Source of the DNA: Streptomyces sp. NRRL B-3428
GTDB taxonomy: Bacteria > Actinomycetota > Actinomycetes > Streptomycetales > Streptomycetaceae
Assembly (NCBI GenBank): GCA_000721375.1
Contig: JOGW01000001.1
Location: 62,001-126,000 of the forward strand
Reading direction: 5' to 3'
DNA: 64,000 nucleotides
Part shown: positions 25,321-34,100 of the stretch, piece by piece
Numbering within the stretch: the first letter of the stretch is position 1
How the letters are laid out: the number at the start of each line of letters is the position of its first letter
Notes under the pieces: generated by a model
Seen by the model: only the letters and a program-made list of their open reading frames with translations
What the model was told of the DNA's origin: nothing
Databases searched by the model: none
Position numbers and translations under genes: made by a program

Positions 25321-28221
25321 ATGACCGAGACGACGAGCGGCCCGGCACGAGGTTCCCGCGCCAAGGGATCCAAGGCCAGCAAGGGTCTGCGTATCGAGCG
25401 CATCCACACCACCCCCGGCGTGCATCCGTACGACGAGGTCCAGTGGGAGCGCCGTGACGTCGTCATGACCAACTGGCGCGACGGCTCGGTCAACTTCGAG
25501 CAGCGTGGCGTCGAGTTCCCCGACTTCTGGTCGGTGAACGCGGTCAACATCGTCACCAGCAAGTACTTCCGCGGCGCGGTGGGCACTCCGCAGCGCGAGA
25601 CCGGTCTGAAGCAGCTGATCGACCGGATCGTGAAGACGTACCGCAAGGCCGGCGAGGACTACAGCTACTTCGCCTCGCCCGCCGACGCCGAGATCTTCGA
25701 GCACGAGCTGGCGTACGCCCTCCTGCACCAGATCTTCAGCTTCAACTCCCCGGTGTGGTTCAACGTCGGTACGCCGCAGCCGCAGCAGGTCTCCGCCTGC
25801 TTCATCCTGGCCGTCGACGACTCCATGGAGTCGATCCTCGACTGGTACAAGGAAGAGGGCATGATCTTCAAGGGCGGCTCCGGCGCCGGCCTGAACCTCT
25901 CCCGTATCCGCTCCTCCAAGGAGCTCCTGTCCTCGGGCGGCAACGCCTCGGGTCCGGTCTCCTTCATGCGCGGTGCCGACGCCTCCGCCGGAACCATCAA
26001 GTCCGGTGGCGCCACGCGCCGTGCGGCCAAGATGGTCATCCTCGACGTCGACCACCCCGACATCGAGTCCTTCATCGAGACCAAGGTGAAGGAGGAGGAG
26101 AAGATCCGCGCGCTGCGTGACGCGGGCTTCGACATGGACCTGGGCGGCGACGACATCACGTCCGTCCAGTACCAGAACGCCAACAACTCGGTCCGTGTGA
26201 ACGACACGTTCATGAAGGCGGTCGAGACGGGCGGCAAGTTCGGTCTCACCTCGCGTATGACCGGGGACGTCATCGAGGAGGTCGACGCCAAGTCGCTCTT
26301 CCGCAAGATGGCCGAGGCCGCCTGGGCCTGCGCCGACCCCGGCATCCAGTACGACGACACCATCAACGCGTGGCACACCTGCCCGGAGTCGGGCCGGATC
26401 AACGGCTCGAACCCGTGCTCCGAGTACATGCACCTGGACAACACCTCGTGCAACCTCGCCTCGCTGAACCTGATGAAGTTCCTCAAGGACGACGGCCTGG
26501 GCCACCAGTCCTTCGAGTCCGAGCGCTTCGCCAAGGTCGTCGAGCTGGTCATCACCGCGATGGACATCTCCATCTGCTTCGCGGACTTCCCGACGCAGAA
26601 GATCGGTGAGAACACCCGCGCCTACCGTCAGCTGGGCATCGGTTACGCCAACCTCGGCGCCCTGCTCATGGCCACGGGTCACGCGTACGACAGCGACGGC
26701 GGCCGCGCGCTCGCCGGCGCCATCACCTCGCTGATGACGGGTACGTCCTACAAGCGCTCCGCCGAACTCGCCGCCGTGGTCGGCGCGTACGACGGCTACG
26801 CCCGTAACGCCACCCCGCACAAGCGCGTCATGAAGCAGCACGCCGACGCCAACGGCACGGCCGTCCGTATGGACGACCTCGACACCCCGATCTGGGCCGC
26901 CGCCACGGAGGCCTGGCAGGACGTGATCCGGCTCGGCGAGAAGAACGGCTTCCGCAACGCGCAGGCCTCGGTCATCGCGCCGACCGGCACCATCGGTCTC
27001 GCGATGTCCTGCGACACCACCGGCCTCGAGCCCGACCTCGCCCTGGTCAAGTTCAAGAAGCTGGTCGGCGGCGGCTCGATGCAGATCGTCAACGGCACCG
27101 TGCCGCAGGCCCTGCGCCGCCTGGGTTACCAGGAGGAGCAGATCGAGGCGATCGTCGCCCACATCGGTGAGAACGGCAATGTCGTCGACGCCCCGGGCCT
27201 CAAGCACGAGCACTACGAGGTGTTCGACTGCGCCATGGGCGAGCGCTCCATCTCCGCGATGGGCCACGTCCGCATGATGGCCGCGATCCAGCCGTGGATC
27301 TCCGGTGCGCTCTCCAAGACGGTCAACCTGCCGGAGACGGCGACCGTCGAGGACGTCGAAGAGGTCTACTTCGAGGCGTGGAAGATGGGCGTCAAGGCGC
27401 TCGCGATCTACCGCGACAACTGCAAGGTCGGCCAGCCCCTCTCCGCGAAGACCAAGGAGAAGGAGCAGTCCGCAAAGGACGCAGTCACCGCGAAGGCCGA
27501 GACGGAGATCCGCAAGGCCGTCGAGAAGGTCGTCGAGTACCGCCCGGTCCGCAAGCGTCTGCCCAAGGGCCGTCCGGGGATCACCACCTCCTTCACCGTG
27601 GGTGGCGCCGAGGGCTACATGACCGCCAACTCCTACCCGGACGACGGTCTCGGTGAGGTCTTCCTGAAGATGTCCAAGCAGGGTTCGACCCTCGCGGGCA
27701 TGATGGACGCCTTCTCGATCGCCATCTCGGTGGGTCTGCAGTACGGCGTTCCGCTGGAGACGTACGTCTCGAAGTTCACGAACATGCGCTTCGAGCCGGC
27801 GGGTATGACGGACGACCCGGATGTCCGGATGGCGCAGTCGATCGTGGACTACATCTTCCGCCGCTTGGCGCTGGACTTCCTCCCGTTCGAGACGCGTTCG
27901 GCGCTCGGTATCCACACGGCCGAGGAGCGTCAGCGTCACCTGGAGACGGGTTCGTACGAGCCTTCGGACGACGAGGTCGACGTCGAGGGTCTGGCGCAGT
28001 CGGCGCCGCGCGCCCAGGAGCTGAAGGCGGTCGAGACCCCGAAGCCCGTAGTGGAGGCTGCTGCTCCGAAGCAGGCGCCGCACACCAGCGCCGAACTGGT
28101 CGAGATGCAGCTGGGCATCCAGGCGGACGCCCCGCTCTGCTTCTCCTGCGGTACGAAGATGCAGCGGGCCGGCTCCTGCTACATCTGCGAGGGCTGCGGC
28201 TCCACCAGCGGCTGCAGCTGA
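25321..28221 (+). CDS. nrdJ: Adenosylcobalamin-dependent class II ribonucleotide reductase NrdJ
   Basis: NrdJ reduces ribonucleotides to deoxyribonucleotides with an adenosylcobalamin radical, independent of oxygen. The 966-residue protein has the large class II fold: FNSPVWFNVG near residue 145, KGGSGAGLNLSRIR, NPCSEY with a catalytic Cys, and a C-terminal zinc- or redox-type cysteine cluster (CFSCG, CYICEGCG). ATG 25321 lies shortly after GGGAGG. I looked for a B12 riboswitch in the 168 bp before it and saw none; regulation is expected through NrdR. Confidence 0.96.
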   Translation: MTETTSGPARGSRAKGSKASKGLRIERIHTTPGVHPYDEVQWERRDVVMTNWRDGSVNFEQRGVEFPDFWSVNAVNIVTSKYFRGAVGTPQRETGLKQLIDRIVKTYRKAGEDYSYFASPADAEIFEHELAYALLHQIFSFNSPVWFNVGTPQPQQVSACFILAVDDSMESILDWYKEEGMIFKGGSGAGLNLSRIRSSKELLSSGGNASGPVSFMRGADASAGTIKSGGATRRAAKMVILDVDHPDIESFIETKVKEEEKIRALRDAGFDMDLGGDDITSVQYQNANNSVRVNDTFMKAVETGGKFGLTSRMTGDVIEEVDAKSLFRKMAEAAWACADPGIQYDDTINAWHTCPESGRINGSNPCSEYMHLDNTSCNLASLNLMKFLKDDGLGHQSFESERFAKVVELVITAMDISICFADFPTQKIGENTRAYRQLGIGYANLGALLMATGHAYDSDGGRALAGAITSLMTGTSYKRSAELAAVVGAYDGYARNATPHKRVMKQHADANGTAVRMDDLDTPIWAAATEAWQDVIRLGEKNGFRNAQASVIAPTGTIGLAMSCDTTGLEPDLALVKFKKLVGGGSMQIVNGTVPQALRRLGYQEEQIEAIVAHIGENGNVVDAPGLKHEHYEVFDCAMGERSISAMGHVRMMAAIQPWISGALSKTVNLPETATVEDVEEVYFEAWKMGVKALAIYRDNCKVGQPLSAKTKEKEQSAKDAVTAKAETEIRKAVEKVVEYRPVRKRLPKGRPGITTSFTVGGAEGYMTANSYPDDGLGEVFLKMSKQGSTLAGMMDAFSIAISVGLQYGVPLETYVSKFTNMRFEPAGMTDDPDVRMAQSIVDYIFRRLALDFLPFETRSALGIHTAEERQRHLETGSYEPSDDEVDVEGLAQSAPRAQELKAVETPKPVVEAAAPKQAPHTSAELVEMQLGIQADAPLCFSCGTKMQRAGSCYICEGCGSTSGCS

Positions 28222-28250
28222 GCTGTCACCGCTGAGCGGTAACTGAACGA

Positions 28251-28277
28251 AGGGGACCGGCTGTCGGCCGGTCCCCT
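28251..28277 (+). terminator. Terminator of nrdRJ
   Basis: Perfect 11-bp arms AGGGGACCGGC (28251-28261) and GCCGGTCCCCT (28267-28277) with loop TGTCG, about 30 nt after the nrdJ stop. Confidence 0.85.
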
Positions 28278-28403
28278 CCGTCGGCTCTCGCTTCGGATCC
28301 ACCCGCTTCGATCCTCGGCGTGCACATCGGACCGCCGTCGCCTGGTGGATGGGCGCGCGGGAAATTGGATGACAACGCCCGGCGCCTGGTCGACCATTGA
28401 TCC

Positions 28404-29147
28404 GTGCCCCTTGACCTGCAGACCTTCGCCCTCAGTGTTGTTGTCCCCGACCCAGTGATCCGTGGAAGCACCGTGGAGGTACGCCCCCGAATCGGAGGGC
28501 GGGACGTGGTGGCTGAGGTATTCGACGAGGGACCGGGCGACGACCCTCGCTATCTCCTCTTCCCCGAGGGGCCGCTTCACGCCGACGCGTCACCGCGTGA
28601 GGTTCGACTGGCGGAGGCAGCTTGCACGGAAGGGTGTTGTGGCGCTCTCTATGTCACGATCCGTCGAGATGGCGATCAAGTCGTTTGGGGTGCTTGGCGC
28701 AACCCGGATCAAGATGAGGTCGGCCTGCCGGAGTTCAGATTCGACGCTCAGCAGTACGGAGCCGAGGTTGAGCGCGCAACGCTGGACCGCTCCTGGGAAT
28801 GGCCGGCCAGGACTGTCGCCCGTCTCCTCGAAGAACAGCTTCGGCAGCGCACTGCCTGGCTCGAGCGCTGGCAGTGTGAGCTCGACAGCGTGTCTGCCTG
28901 GCTCTGGGAGCCGGATCGGATCAATCTCTTCCTGTTCCACCCGGGCCGGGATGCCGTCAAGGACGGCCGTTCTTGGCTCCAGTTCCAGATGACCTTGGAC
29001 GTTTCCGGGGAGGACCCGGCGGCCCAGGCTGATGAGTTGGTGCAGGAGCTCACGGCGGTCGACCCGCGTGTGCCTGCCGATGTCTGCGGCGGTTCGAAGG
29101 AATTTGCCCGTCAGCTCGGCTACCCCTGGCCGCCACGGCAGCGGTGA
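28404..29147 (+). CDS. Hypothetical protein with DUF-like N-terminal beta region
   Basis: A 247-residue protein starting at GTG 28404. It is rich in charged and Trp residues (ERWQCELDSVSAWLWEPDRI) and has a small Cys cluster (ACTEGCCGALYVTI), perhaps a metal site. There is no signal peptide or membrane segment. The codon usage is less extreme in GC3 than its neighbours, which hints that this gene was acquired or is under weak selection. It stands alone between nrdJ and a tRNA-like gene. I do not recognise the family. Confidence 0.6.
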   Translation: MPLDLQTFALSVVVPDPVIRGSTVEVRPRIGGRDVVAEVFDEGPGDDPRYLLFPEGPLHADASPREVRLAEAACTEGCCGALYVTIRRDGDQVVWGAWRNPDQDEVGLPEFRFDAQQYGAEVERATLDRSWEWPARTVARLLEEQLRQRTAWLERWQCELDSVSAWLWEPDRINLFLFHPGRDAVKDGRSWLQFQMTLDVSGEDPAAQADELVQELTAVDPRVPADVCGGSKEFARQLGYPWPPRQR

Positions 29148-29163
29148 CTGAACCCATCGGAAT

Positions 29164-29185
29164 GGAGACCCCGCTGCCGGTCTCC
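29164..29185 (+). terminator. Hairpin after the hypothetical gene
   Basis: GGAGACC / GGTCTCC arms of 7 bp (29164-29170, 29179-29185) with an 8-nt loop, 16 nt after the stop. Confidence 0.5.
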
Positions 29186-29209
29186 GTCGGCGCTTGAGCA
29201 GGCAGAAGG

Positions 29210-29282
29210 CGACGAGGGCAGGATTCGAACCTGCGGCCACCCGGAGATCGAGCCGGGCGCTCCTCCGCAGAGCTTCCTCGTC
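29210..29282 (-). tRNA. tRNA-like gene, anticodon unclear (possible CGA), perhaps a pseudo-tRNA
   Basis: On the minus strand a 73-nt cloverleaf can be drawn: 7-bp acceptor GACGAGG/CCTCGTC, D stem GCTC/GAGC, anticodon stem CCCGG/CCGGG, T arm GCAGG-TTCGAAT-CCTGC, and discriminator G. Oddities: positions 8-9 are AA rather than the usual TA, the anticodon loop has 8 nt (CTCGATCT), and position 37 is a pyrimidine. Taking the only U33 option gives anticodon CGA (serine), but the long variable arm of tRNA-Ser is absent. Three more base pairs (GGC/GCC) extend the acceptor stem. CCA is not encoded. It may be a true but atypical tRNA, or a degraded one. Confidence 0.6.
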
Positions 29283-29346
29283 GCCGTGAGTGATCCTCGT
29301 CGAGGCGAGGTTCAAGGGCAACTTGTTTAGCGGGTGCGGGTGTTGC

Positions 29347-30720
29347 TCACAGCCACTCCATGGCGGCCGTGTGCTGGGACTTGCCCGAGAAGTAGCCCGC
29401 CGAGCGCAGGGCGCTCGCCATCAGGGGGTCGGCGACCGCGACTCCGTGGACCAGTTCCGGCGTCCGCCGGAACCGCACGGCCTCGGCCGTCGGGCGAGGT
29501 GCCGTCCAGGCGCCCGCCACCGGGTCCACCCGGTAGCGGGCGCAGACCTCGGCGACCAGGGAGCGCGGGCAGGGCTCCTCTCCGCGCAGTACCTCCCAGG
29601 GGAGCGGGAGTTCCGACCAGACGAGCGTGTCCGGGTGCAGGCCGCCGCCGCTCTTGCGGTGCCAGTACGCCACGTCGGCGGCCATCAGACGGGGCACCTT
29701 GCCGGGGCACACCGTGTCGAGGAGGGATTCCTCGCCCAGTTCGACGAGCAGGGCGAACCAGTGGGCGCGGGCCGTGTTCCAGGCCTGGGCCGCCTGGTTC
29801 CAGGTCGAGGAGTCGTTCCCCGGGCGCACGATCATCGTGCCGCGTTCCAGCGGCGCGCGCTTCCAGGTCTCCTCGAGTAGGTCGGCGACCTGGCGCAGGA
29901 AACGGTTCCAGCGCAGGAGGAGTCGGGTGAGGTCCTCGTCGGATACGCGGGAGAGGACTTCTGATGTGGGGTGCACGTGCGCGACCGCGTACCAGTTGGT
30001 CCGGTCGGGCTCGGCGAGCAGCCGCTGGAACAAGGCGTCCGCCACCTCGTCGTACGGGCGGCGCTGGCTGCCGTTGGTGAAGATGCTGCGCATGTGGCCG
30101 CGCGCGGTGATGTACGCGATGAAGGCTGCCGTGTCCGGGTCGGCGGCGAACAGGTCGTACGGCAGGGTGTGCGCGAACGCCCCCTTGCCGGTCAGGGTCA
30201 CCTCGCGGCGCTGCTGTTCGTGCAGGAGCCGGGCGAGCTTCGCCTCCATACGGCGCAGCATGCGGAAGCGCTTGTTGTAGCGGCGCTTCGACAGTTCACC
30301 CAGACCGGCCTCGGTACGTTCGGCGCGGTTGAGGCGGTCGAGGCCGAAGTCGTTCTCGCCGTACGCGCGGCCGATCTCCTCGCCCGCGAGGCGGATCGCC
30401 GCCTCGATGCGCGCGGGGTCGTCCCCGGCGTCGGCGGGCAGGTCCGGCAGAGTCGTGAACAGGTCGGCCGCGCGCCCGAGTTGGCGGGCCGCGCCGACGG
30501 GGCGGGCGAACTCCTCGCGCATGGAGGTGTAGCCGTGCCAGATGTTGCGCAGGGCGTGTGCGGCGGCCTTGGTGAGGGCCTTCTCGGCGGTGGTGTCGAG
30601 TGGAGTGCCCTGCGCGGCGTGCAGGTCCAGGATCAGCTGGGCCACGTCTTCGGGGCGCTTGCGCAGGGCCAGGGTGGAGTGCAGTTCGTGGAGCAGTCGT
30701 TCGACCATCAAAGACGGCAT
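29347..30720 (-). CDS. Conserved hypothetical protein downstream of TerD
   Basis: A soluble, mostly helical protein of 457 residues with many charged residues (SKRRYNKRFRMLRRMEAKLARL) and conserved-looking Trp motifs in its second half (LEETWKRAPLERGTMIVRPG, SSTWNQAAQAWNTARAHW). No signal peptide or membrane segment is visible. ATG 30720 was chosen among GTG 30729 and ATG 30708; none has a strong ribosome binding site. It lies 52 nt after terD in the same direction, so it is probably the third gene of a DUF1152-terD operon. I do not recognise a family. Confidence 0.75.
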   Translation of the reverse strand: MPSLMVERLLHELHSTLALRKRPEDVAQLILDLHAAQGTPLDTTAEKALTKAAAHALRNIWHGYTSMREEFARPVGAARQLGRAADLFTTLPDLPADAGDDPARIEAAIRLAGEEIGRAYGENDFGLDRLNRAERTEAGLGELSKRRYNKRFRMLRRMEAKLARLLHEQQRREVTLTGKGAFAHTLPYDLFAADPDTAAFIAYITARGHMRSIFTNGSQRRPYDEVADALFQRLLAEPDRTNWYAVAHVHPTSEVLSRVSDEDLTRLLLRWNRFLRQVADLLEETWKRAPLERGTMIVRPGNDSSTWNQAAQAWNTARAHWFALLVELGEESLLDTVCPGKVPRLMAADVAYWHRKSGGGLHPDTLVWSELPLPWEVLRGEEPCPRSLVAEVCARYRVDPVAGAWTAPRPTAEAVRFRRTPELVHGVAVADPLMASALRSAGYFSGKSQHTAAMEWL

Positions 30721-30772
30721 GCGGCTCACTGTGGCAGCGCCGTCAGCCGATCTCCACCGGATTTCCCGCGGC

Positions 30773-31300
30773 TCAGACCACCGCCCCCATCGCCAGTGCG
30801 AAGGCCGTCGGATCCAGCTCGAAGCCCTTGAAGACCGGGCGGAGTTGCCAGGTGCGGGTGCCGTCGCGGGTGAGTTCGGCCAGGACGGCGGCCGTGCAGC
30901 GCGGGGCGGCGGTGAAGTCGAAGTGGGCCAGGTCCGTGTGGCCCTCGCGCAGCCGTACCGCGGCGTTGAAGGTCTCGCCGAAGGTCAGGTCGCCGTGGGT
31001 CTGCTGGATGGCGACGCCGAGGACGACACGGACATAGTCCTCGTTCAGGCGGTCGAGTTCGAGGGTCATCACCTCGTCGTAACCGAAGCCCTGGCCCGTC
31101 TTGCTGTCGCGGTTCAGCGTGATGGTGCCGTCAGGGGAGCGGCTGCCGAAATGGACCAGGTAGGCCGGTGTGCCGGTGGGGTCCGAGGCCGAGTAGACCG
31201 CGCAGACCAGGTCGAGGTCGTGTGCGGGGCTGCCGGTCGGCGCCGGGTCCCACTTGAGGCCGGCTTCCACCTTGGTCAGGCCCTTGCTGAAACTGCTCAT
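30773..31300 (-). CDS. TerD-family stress protein
   Basis: The 175-residue protein matches the TerD fold (tellurite-resistance/calcium-binding family): it starts SFSKGLTKVEAGLKWDP, has HDLDLVCAVYS, the Asp/Glu-rich loop SKTGQGFGYDEVMTLELDRL and TFGETFNAAVRL. Streptomyces have many TerD paralogues, with roles in differentiation, calcium signalling and stress. ATG 31300 has a GGGGAG site upstream. Upstream by 88 bp is the DUF1152 gene. No terA, terB or terC gene is present, so this is an isolated member. Confidence 0.9.
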   Translation of the reverse strand: MSSFSKGLTKVEAGLKWDPAPTGSPAHDLDLVCAVYSASDPTGTPAYLVHFGSRSPDGTITLNRDSKTGQGFGYDEVMTLELDRLNEDYVRVVLGVAIQQTHGDLTFGETFNAAVRLREGHTDLAHFDFTAAPRCTAAVLAELTRDGTRTWQLRPVFKGFELDPTAFALAMGAVV

Positions 31301-31388
31301 GAAATCTCCCCTGGAACGCGCTTCGTCGGGGACACGCTACGACGTCGCTGCGACAACTGGACGACGGGTACGCCGAGTTGGGGGCAGG

Positions 31389-32348
31389 TCAGTGCGGGAT
31401 GGCACGCGGTGGCCTGGTACGGGTGAGCTCGTCCCTGAAACGGCCGATCTCCGAGGCCACCTGGCGGATGAGGTGGGTGTTCTCGATGCGGTCCAGGTAG
31501 AGGCAGCGGCGCGCCAGGCCTTCGAGTTCGAAGATGAAGCAGAGGGCCATCAGGGGATTGATGAACAGCTCGCTGCCGTGGGTGCGCCGGGTGAAGTGCA
31601 CATTGCCGAAGACGCCCTGGATCGCGGCGGCTATCGAGCCGTTGACGATGGACGGGTGGTCCGGGGTGTTGTCATGGGCGTGCACCGCCGCGTCGACGAA
31701 GAGGGCGCCCTCCCTCGTCGTACGGGAAATGGAGAACGCGCCCAGGTATGCGCCGTCGCGTTCCAGGGCCGCCATGTTCTCCAGGACCAGACCGTGGCTC
31801 ACCCCGTGATACGCGTCCACGCCGAAGCCGACCGAGATCACGAGGCGCTCGACTCCCTCGATTCCCGCGAGGGCGGCGACACTTGCCATGTCCTCCTCGG
31901 GAGTGCCGAGCCCGGATTCGTCACCGCGCATCAGGATGTCCGTACCGCCGTCGACCAGGATGACGGTGTCGATGTCGTAGGCGTCGATGACCGCGCGGTA
32001 CGCGGCGCGCAGGGGCTGGACTCCCGTGCGCTCGAAGGCGTGCACGGTGCTGGGAAAGCCGTGCAGGTCGAGCCAGCAGGCCAGGGTGCGTTCCGGGAAG
32101 TACCACTGGTGCGGGGCCGAGTCGGGGGTCACACGCGCCACGTTCTCCGCGAGCCAGGAGTCGGCCGGGAGTGCGGCGATCGAGCTGAACGTCAGGTTGG
32201 CGAGGTGTACTTGGCGGCCCTGGGCGAGCAGGGACAGGGCGATGGGCAGGCCCGCGTAGATGTCGAAGCCGCCGCCCGCTCCCGCGACCAGGATGCGCTC
32301 CGCGTTCTCCAGACGGCCGAACAAGGGGTGATCATGCAGCGCGGTCAT
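31389..32348 (-). CDS. DUF1152 domain protein
   Basis: A 319-residue soluble protein with a nucleotide-fold-like start (ILVAGAGGGFDIYAGLP, a glycine-rich turn) and motifs typical of DUF1152 (VILVDGGTDILMRGDE, GFGVDAYHGVSH). The function of DUF1152 is unknown; the Gly-rich and Asp-rich loops suggest binding of a nucleotide or a metal. ATG 32348 was taken; ATG 32357 is in the same frame. It is divergent from the DUF4937-like gene and is probably the first gene of the operon with terD. Confidence 0.82.
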   Translation of the reverse strand: MTALHDHPLFGRLENAERILVAGAGGGFDIYAGLPIALSLLAQGRQVHLANLTFSSIAALPADSWLAENVARVTPDSAPHQWYFPERTLACWLDLHGFPSTVHAFERTGVQPLRAAYRAVIDAYDIDTVILVDGGTDILMRGDESGLGTPEEDMASVAALAGIEGVERLVISVGFGVDAYHGVSHGLVLENMAALERDGAYLGAFSISRTTREGALFVDAAVHAHDNTPDHPSIVNGSIAAAIQGVFGNVHFTRRTHGSELFINPLMALCFIFELEGLARRCLYLDRIENTHLIRQVASEIGRFRDELTRTRPPRAIPH

Positions 32349-32397
32349 GGCCGCCATTGTGCGGGGGGACTCCCGTGTGAGTACTCCTCTGCGGAGA

Positions 32398-32428
32398 GTG
32401 ACCCATGCCACGCCGGGCGCCGTACTAT
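32398..32428 (+). promoter_or_regulatory. Promoter of the DUF4937-like gene
   Basis: GTGACC (32398-32403) and TACTAT (32423-32428) with 19-nt spacing; TACTAT ends 6 nt before GTG 32435. This supports a leaderless mRNA and decides that start over the upstream ATG at 32405. Confidence 0.55.
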
Positions 32429-32434
32429 GGCGCG

Positions 32435-33040
32435 GTGCTGGTCAAGTGGATGCGTTGCACCGTGACGGACCGTAGAGGGTTCGAGCAGGGGCAGCGGAGG
32501 TGGGCGGGGCTTCTGGGGGAGCCGGGGTTTCGGGGACAGGGCGGTGGATGGAGCACGCGGCAGGCGGATGTCGTGCATCTTTTCGCCTTCTGGGAGAGCC
32601 GGTCGTTCTACGACTCGTTCATGGCCCGGTCCCATGACCGCATCGCCTCCGCTCAAGTCGGCACGTACACGAACATGCAGATCAAGCTGTTCGACCACCG
32701 CTTCGATGTGAAGACCGGCTTCGAACCGCGGTTCACCGACGCGGATCTGGTGCGGATCGCGCACTGCCGGGTGCACGAGGAGAGCGTGGAGCACTTCGCG
32801 CTGATGCAGCAGAAGGTGTGGAACCCGGCGATGGCCGGCTCGCCCGGCATGGTGCGCGGGCTGTTCTGCGAGGCGCCGGGCAGCGAGTTCCTGGTCCTTT
32901 CGATGTGGCGGTCCGAGGCCGAGCACGGGAAGTACCGCGAGGAGCGGGTCGAGCGCCTTTCGCTGCGCGCGGGCATCGAGAAGGATCTGGTCGGCCTCGA
33001 CGGGGACATCGTCAGGCTCGTGCCGCAGTGGACCGTGTAG
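32435..33040 (+). CDS. DUF4937 (YdbC-like) protein
   Basis: A 201-residue soluble protein beginning MLVKWMRCTVTD, the pattern of the DUF4937/YdbC family, with QGQRRWAGLLGEPGF and, as a second half-repeat, VHEESVEHFALMQQKVWNP and LVLSMWRSEAEHGKY. The two halves look like tandem antibiotic-biosynthesis-monooxygenase-type (dimeric alpha/beta barrel) units. The function is unknown. The start was set by the -10 hexamer 6 nt upstream; the longer ATG version would overlap the promoter. Confidence 0.75.
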   Translation: MLVKWMRCTVTDRRGFEQGQRRWAGLLGEPGFRGQGGGWSTRQADVVHLFAFWESRSFYDSFMARSHDRIASAQVGTYTNMQIKLFDHRFDVKTGFEPRFTDADLVRIAHCRVHEESVEHFALMQQKVWNPAMAGSPGMVRGLFCEAPGSEFLVLSMWRSEAEHGKYREERVERLSLRAGIEKDLVGLDGDIVRLVPQWTV

Positions 33041-33347
33041 AGCTGCGCCGCAGAGGGCTGTGCTGACGGTCCGCGGCACCGTCTCCTCGCGGTCGACCGC
33101 CTCCCGTAGAGGCTGCTTGAAGCGGCTGAGGTGGCGGGCGTTGAGCCACAGGCGGCTGAGGTCGGTGTGTGCGCCGCCGGTCACGCCATGGGTGACGCTG
33201 CACTCCTCGACCTCAGCCCCGCCGCAGTGCACGAGATCACGCCCGATGACCGCGGTCTGCTGTTGCGGACCAACCGCAGCGGCGGCCCGGCCGCCGGGCA
33301 GCGGACCTGATCGAGCGCTCGCCGGTGCCGCGATCTAGGGTCTTGGC
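33041..33347. other. Intergenic region with no convincing gene
   Basis: A 40-codon ATG frame (33188-33310) has fair GC3 but no ribosome binding site, and a reverse frame over the same area also looks coding-like, so neither is called. The -10 TAGGGT at 33336-33341 belongs to the next gene. Confidence 0.5.
33336..33341 (+). promoter_or_regulatory. -10 hexamer TAGGGT, predicted leaderless start
   Basis: TAGGGT ends 6 nt before ATG 33348 with no Shine-Dalgarno sequence. A leaderless transcript is likely. Confidence 0.45.
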
Positions 33348-34016
33348 ATGGCAAGACCGCGGCGCATCGTTCTGGTCCGGCACGGGGAGTCGGAGGGGAA
33401 CGCCGACGACACCGTGTACGAGCGCGAGCCCGACCATGCGCTGATGCTCACCGGGCGGGGGTGGGAGCAGGCCGAGGAGACGGGGGAGCGGCTGCGCGAG
33501 CTGTTCGGCGAGGAGCGCGTCAGCGTCTACGTCTCGCCGTATCGCCGGACCCTCGAGACCTTCGAGGCCTTCGGGCTCGACCCCGCGCGGGTACGGGTGC
33601 GCGAGGAGCCGCGACTGCGGGAGCAGGACTGGGGGAACTGGCAGGACCGCGAGGACGTACGGCTGCAGAAGGCCTACCGGGACGCGTACGGGCACTTCTT
33701 CTACCGCTTCGCGCAGGGCGAGTCCGGTGCGGATGTGTACGACCGGGTCGGGGCCTTCCTGGAGAGCCTCCACCGCAGCTTCGAGGACCCGGAGCACCCG
33801 CCGAACGTGCTCCTGGTGACGCACGGACTCACCATGCGGCTGTTCTGCATGCGGTGGTTCCACTGGTCGGTGGCCGAGTTCGAGGCGCTGTCGAATCCGG
33901 GCAATGCCGAAATGCGGGTGCTCGTGCTGGGGCAGGACGGGCGGTACTCCATGGACCGGCCCTTCGAGCGGTGGTGCGAGCCCGAGGCCTACGTGCGCGA
34001 ACGCCGGCGGAGGTGA
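33348..34016 (+). CDS. Histidine phosphatase family protein (phosphoglycerate-mutase-like)
   Basis: The 222-residue cytosolic enzyme has the catalytic motif LVRHGESEGN near the N-terminus, the second active-site region VSPYRRTLETFEAF, and the final catalytic His in LLVTHGLTMRLFCMRW. Such enzymes remove phosphate from sugars, nucleotides or small metabolites through a phosphohistidine. The substrate is not evident. The C-terminus (RPFERWCEPEAYVRERRRR) is basic. It is followed by an ADP-ribosylglycohydrolase gene on the same strand after 84 nt. Confidence 0.9.
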   Translation: MARPRRIVLVRHGESEGNADDTVYEREPDHALMLTGRGWEQAEETGERLRELFGEERVSVYVSPYRRTLETFEAFGLDPARVRVREEPRLREQDWGNWQDREDVRLQKAYRDAYGHFFYRFAQGESGADVYDRVGAFLESLHRSFEDPEHPPNVLLVTHGLTMRLFCMRWFHWSVAEFEALSNPGNAEMRVLVLGQDGRYSMDRPFERWCEPEAYVRERRRR

Positions 34017-34085
34017 CGGTGGACCCGCGGGGCGAAAGTGGCCTCGGCCGCCGTTAATTTATTCGAGGCGTATGGCCCGATTCGT

Positions 34086-34091
34086 TAGAGT
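34086..34091 (+). promoter_or_regulatory. -10 hexamer TAGAGT upstream of the ADP-ribosylglycohydrolase
   Basis: TAGAGT ends 9 nt before ATG 34101, in an unusually AT-rich spot (TTAATTTATTCG). GGGGG before the start could still act as a weak ribosome binding site. Confidence 0.4.
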
Positions 34092-34100
34092 GGGGGCGCG

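Noticed and set aside
24448-28302. A 1,284-codon minus-strand open frame antisense to nrdR and nrdJ
   Set aside because: Shadow frame of two well-supported genes; no motif, no ribosome binding site that makes sense.
33188-33310. Short ATG frame of 40 codons
   Set aside because: No ribosome binding site, no -10 nearby, and a competing reverse frame looks equally good.
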